From the NCBI GenBank assembly GCA_963576725.1, contig OY755240.1:97498316-97562315 (forward strand): DNA of 64,000 bases. The letters are read 5' to 3'. Source of the stretch: Azorinus chamasolen. Taxonomy: Eukaryota > Mollusca > Bivalvia > Cardiida > Solecurtidae. Positions 62,903 to 64,000 of this stretch are shown one piece after another. Under the pieces are notes generated by a model. That model saw nothing but the letters and a program-made list of their open reading frames with translations, had not been told where the DNA came from and ran no database searches. Numbering within the stretch: position 1 is the stretch's first letter; each line of letters opens with the position of its first letter. The translations under genes and the position numbers were made by a program.

Positions 62903-63128
62903 TTAATCCTATACTCCTGTTCTATATTTAGTCTAATTTCCATACCTACTGATTATTAATGCATAAAATAGTTATTAGGAAATATGGCAGGTGTAATAGT
63001 GTAGCCATTTAGAAACTAAAGAAGAAGATCTGTCAAATTCCGTCAGCAAACAGAGCATACCCTGGTCAGACGGCTCCCTCTCTGTTTGCAAATGCGTGAA
63101 AAAGCGTTTATATGAAGGAAAGGGTTTA
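62903..63128. mobile_element. T6 element
   Basis: TTAATCCTATACTCCTGTTC, GCATAAAATAGTTATTAGGA AATATGG (split); core GCAAACAGAGCATACCCTGG TCAGACGGCTCC (split), whose second half is reduced to CTCTCTGTTTGC; end GAAGGAAAGGGTTTA. Confidence 0.78.
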
Positions 63129-63175
63129 TTGTATAGTACACATCCTAACAATTCAAACAAAGACCCGCTTAGGTC

Positions 63176-63420
63176 TTAACTTTTATTCAATGAATATCAT
63201 TTAAGAAATAATGTCATCATGAATATTAATTAGCATGCTATTAAAGCATATGGACATATGAGGTTTTGGTCATTGCGGAAACTGTATAATCATATCTGTA
63301 TTATATCATAAGCAAAAAGAAAGATCCTGATCAGAGAGCTCGTACAAGAGCAGGCTGATCTGGGTTTTCTCTGTTTGCAAAAGGCATAGAAATGCGTATT
63401 TATGTAGAAAAAGATGCGTC
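63176..63420 (+). mobile_element. T1 element
   Basis: TTAACTTTTATTCAATGAAT, ATGTCATCATGAATATTAAT TAGC (split), GGTCATTGCGGAAACTGT; core GCAAAAAGAAAGATCCTGAT to GATCTGGGTTTTCTCTGTTTGC around AGAGCTCGTACAAGAGC. Confidence 0.8.
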
Positions 63421-63554
63421 ACGTATGAATTTTTATCTCAGTTCAAATTCCTTCTAAAATCAGCGAACATACAAGATACGTTAGTGTTACGATTTTATAC
63501 GCCAACTCGTTACGATTATATACGCAAACTCACAAGAAAACGAAACAAACAAAC

Positions 63555-63735
63555 AATCAATTTGTTTCTCAGCGTATCATCTGGATCCAATTTATTTTCA
63601 GCAACAGGGCAAATGTTAGGTTTCACTACATGACTGATACATGCCTGCCCAATGGAGCTCCTGTACATCAGAGCTCCTGTCCAATGGAGCTCCTGTACAT
63701 TGGAGCTCGTGTCCAATGCAGCTCCCTGACCAGAC
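63555..63735. repeat. T2 half-core followed by GAGCTCCTGT repeats
   Basis: CTCAGCGTATCATCTGGATC CAAT (split) is a T2 second half. From 63650, CAATGGAGCTCCTGTACAT and variants occur about five times at roughly 17-bp spacing. Confidence 0.65.
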
Positions 63736-64000
63736 AGACTCTCCACTATCTAGTAAACCAATTGTTTTCGAACACAAACATTTTTAAATGAAACATTGAC
63801 CTAATTTCAACATTCAATTGTCACGTATTGCTACTTGTTGTTTCATCCCTGGTTGTCAAAGTGAACTGGTCAGTTACTGTCCAATGGTAAAGTCTATGTG
63901 TTACCAATATATTAATTTTGTTAGCTGCTACAAATTCTGGCCACCGATGTTCTCCATGAGTTTTCTTGTCTGTCCTTGCATTGCGTTTTAACCTTTAGCC
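63736..64000. other. Interval without recognisable feature
   Basis: Nothing supported. The window ends TTTAACCTTTAGCC, possibly the tip of another TTAA element. Confidence 0.4.

Noticed and set aside
63950..64000. Telomere-like TTAACCC words seen throughout
   Set aside because: These are single copies at transposon ends with TTAA target words, not tandem telomeric repeats.

Overview
The window looks like about 64 kb of non-genic DNA from a eukaryote, most plausibly a bivalve mollusc. The inference rests on AT-rich, intron/intergenic-like composition, a degraded non-LTR retrotransposon with mollusc-like tails, two copies of a dispersed repeat of the kind common in bivalve genomes (about 19.98-20.40 kb and 24.68-24.99 kb), a tRNA-derived SINE, and a very high density of short hairpin-forming transposons. 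No convincing host gene is present. Open frames are short or lie inside repeats, and only one weak exon-like stretch (about 93-200) is offered.

Family labels used here are mine. TTAA-flanked elements (piggyBac-like: ends TTAACCCTTT / AAAGGGTTAA): T1, about 240 bp, has a long arm rich in CATGAATATTCATG and TGACGTCA, an off-centre hairpin core (GCAAACAGAGCAGACCC...GGGTCTACTCTGTTTGC) and a short arm; strand + means long arm first. T2, about 210-230 bp, has the core AAACAGTTTGGATCC...GGATCCAAACTGTTT around GAGACGCCGAGT. T3 is 250 bp, with two copies. T4 has the core AACAGTGCAGACCC. T5 carries a GATAAATAGAGC hairpin. T6 has T1-like cores but different arms. TA-flanked, pogo/Tigger-like palindromic elements beginning CAGT: P1 (CAGTAAAACCTCTCTATAAC), P2 (CAGTAGAACCC..CTAATGCGA), P3 (CAGTAAACCCCTCTAAACCG), P4 (CAGTTGAACTTCGATAACTC), P5 (CAGTAGAACCTGTCTTAAGT). 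Larger foldbacks are FB1 (about 175 bp, four copies), FB2 (958 bp), FB3 (about 0.9 kb) and FB4 (500 bp).

Layout: 0-7.7 kb holds scattered T1/T4/P copies; 7.8-12.6 kb is dominated by minisatellites (29, 36, 31 and 32 bp units); 12.6-21.7 kb is dense nested T1/T2/T5/P/FB1; 21.7-24.7 kb contains FB2 and a 5'-truncated LINE; 25-38.6 kb has more T/P elements, AT and GA microsatellites and two long minisatellites; 39-53.5 kb is sparser, with low-copy intervals plus FB3, FB4, a SINE and P4; 53.8-59.5 kb is a G-over-C skewed satellite of 8/16-bp units with higher-order periods near 667 bp and 1.5 kb, interrupted by a LINE 3' end; 59.5-64 kb returns to scattered T/P copies.

The main theme is how these hairpin elements behave together. 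TTAA elements have inserted into TTAA sites supplied by P elements, foldbacks have inserted into T2, and element cores or arms have expanded into minisatellites at several places. Unrelated element shells share a similar apex near GCTCCTATAGGAGC.
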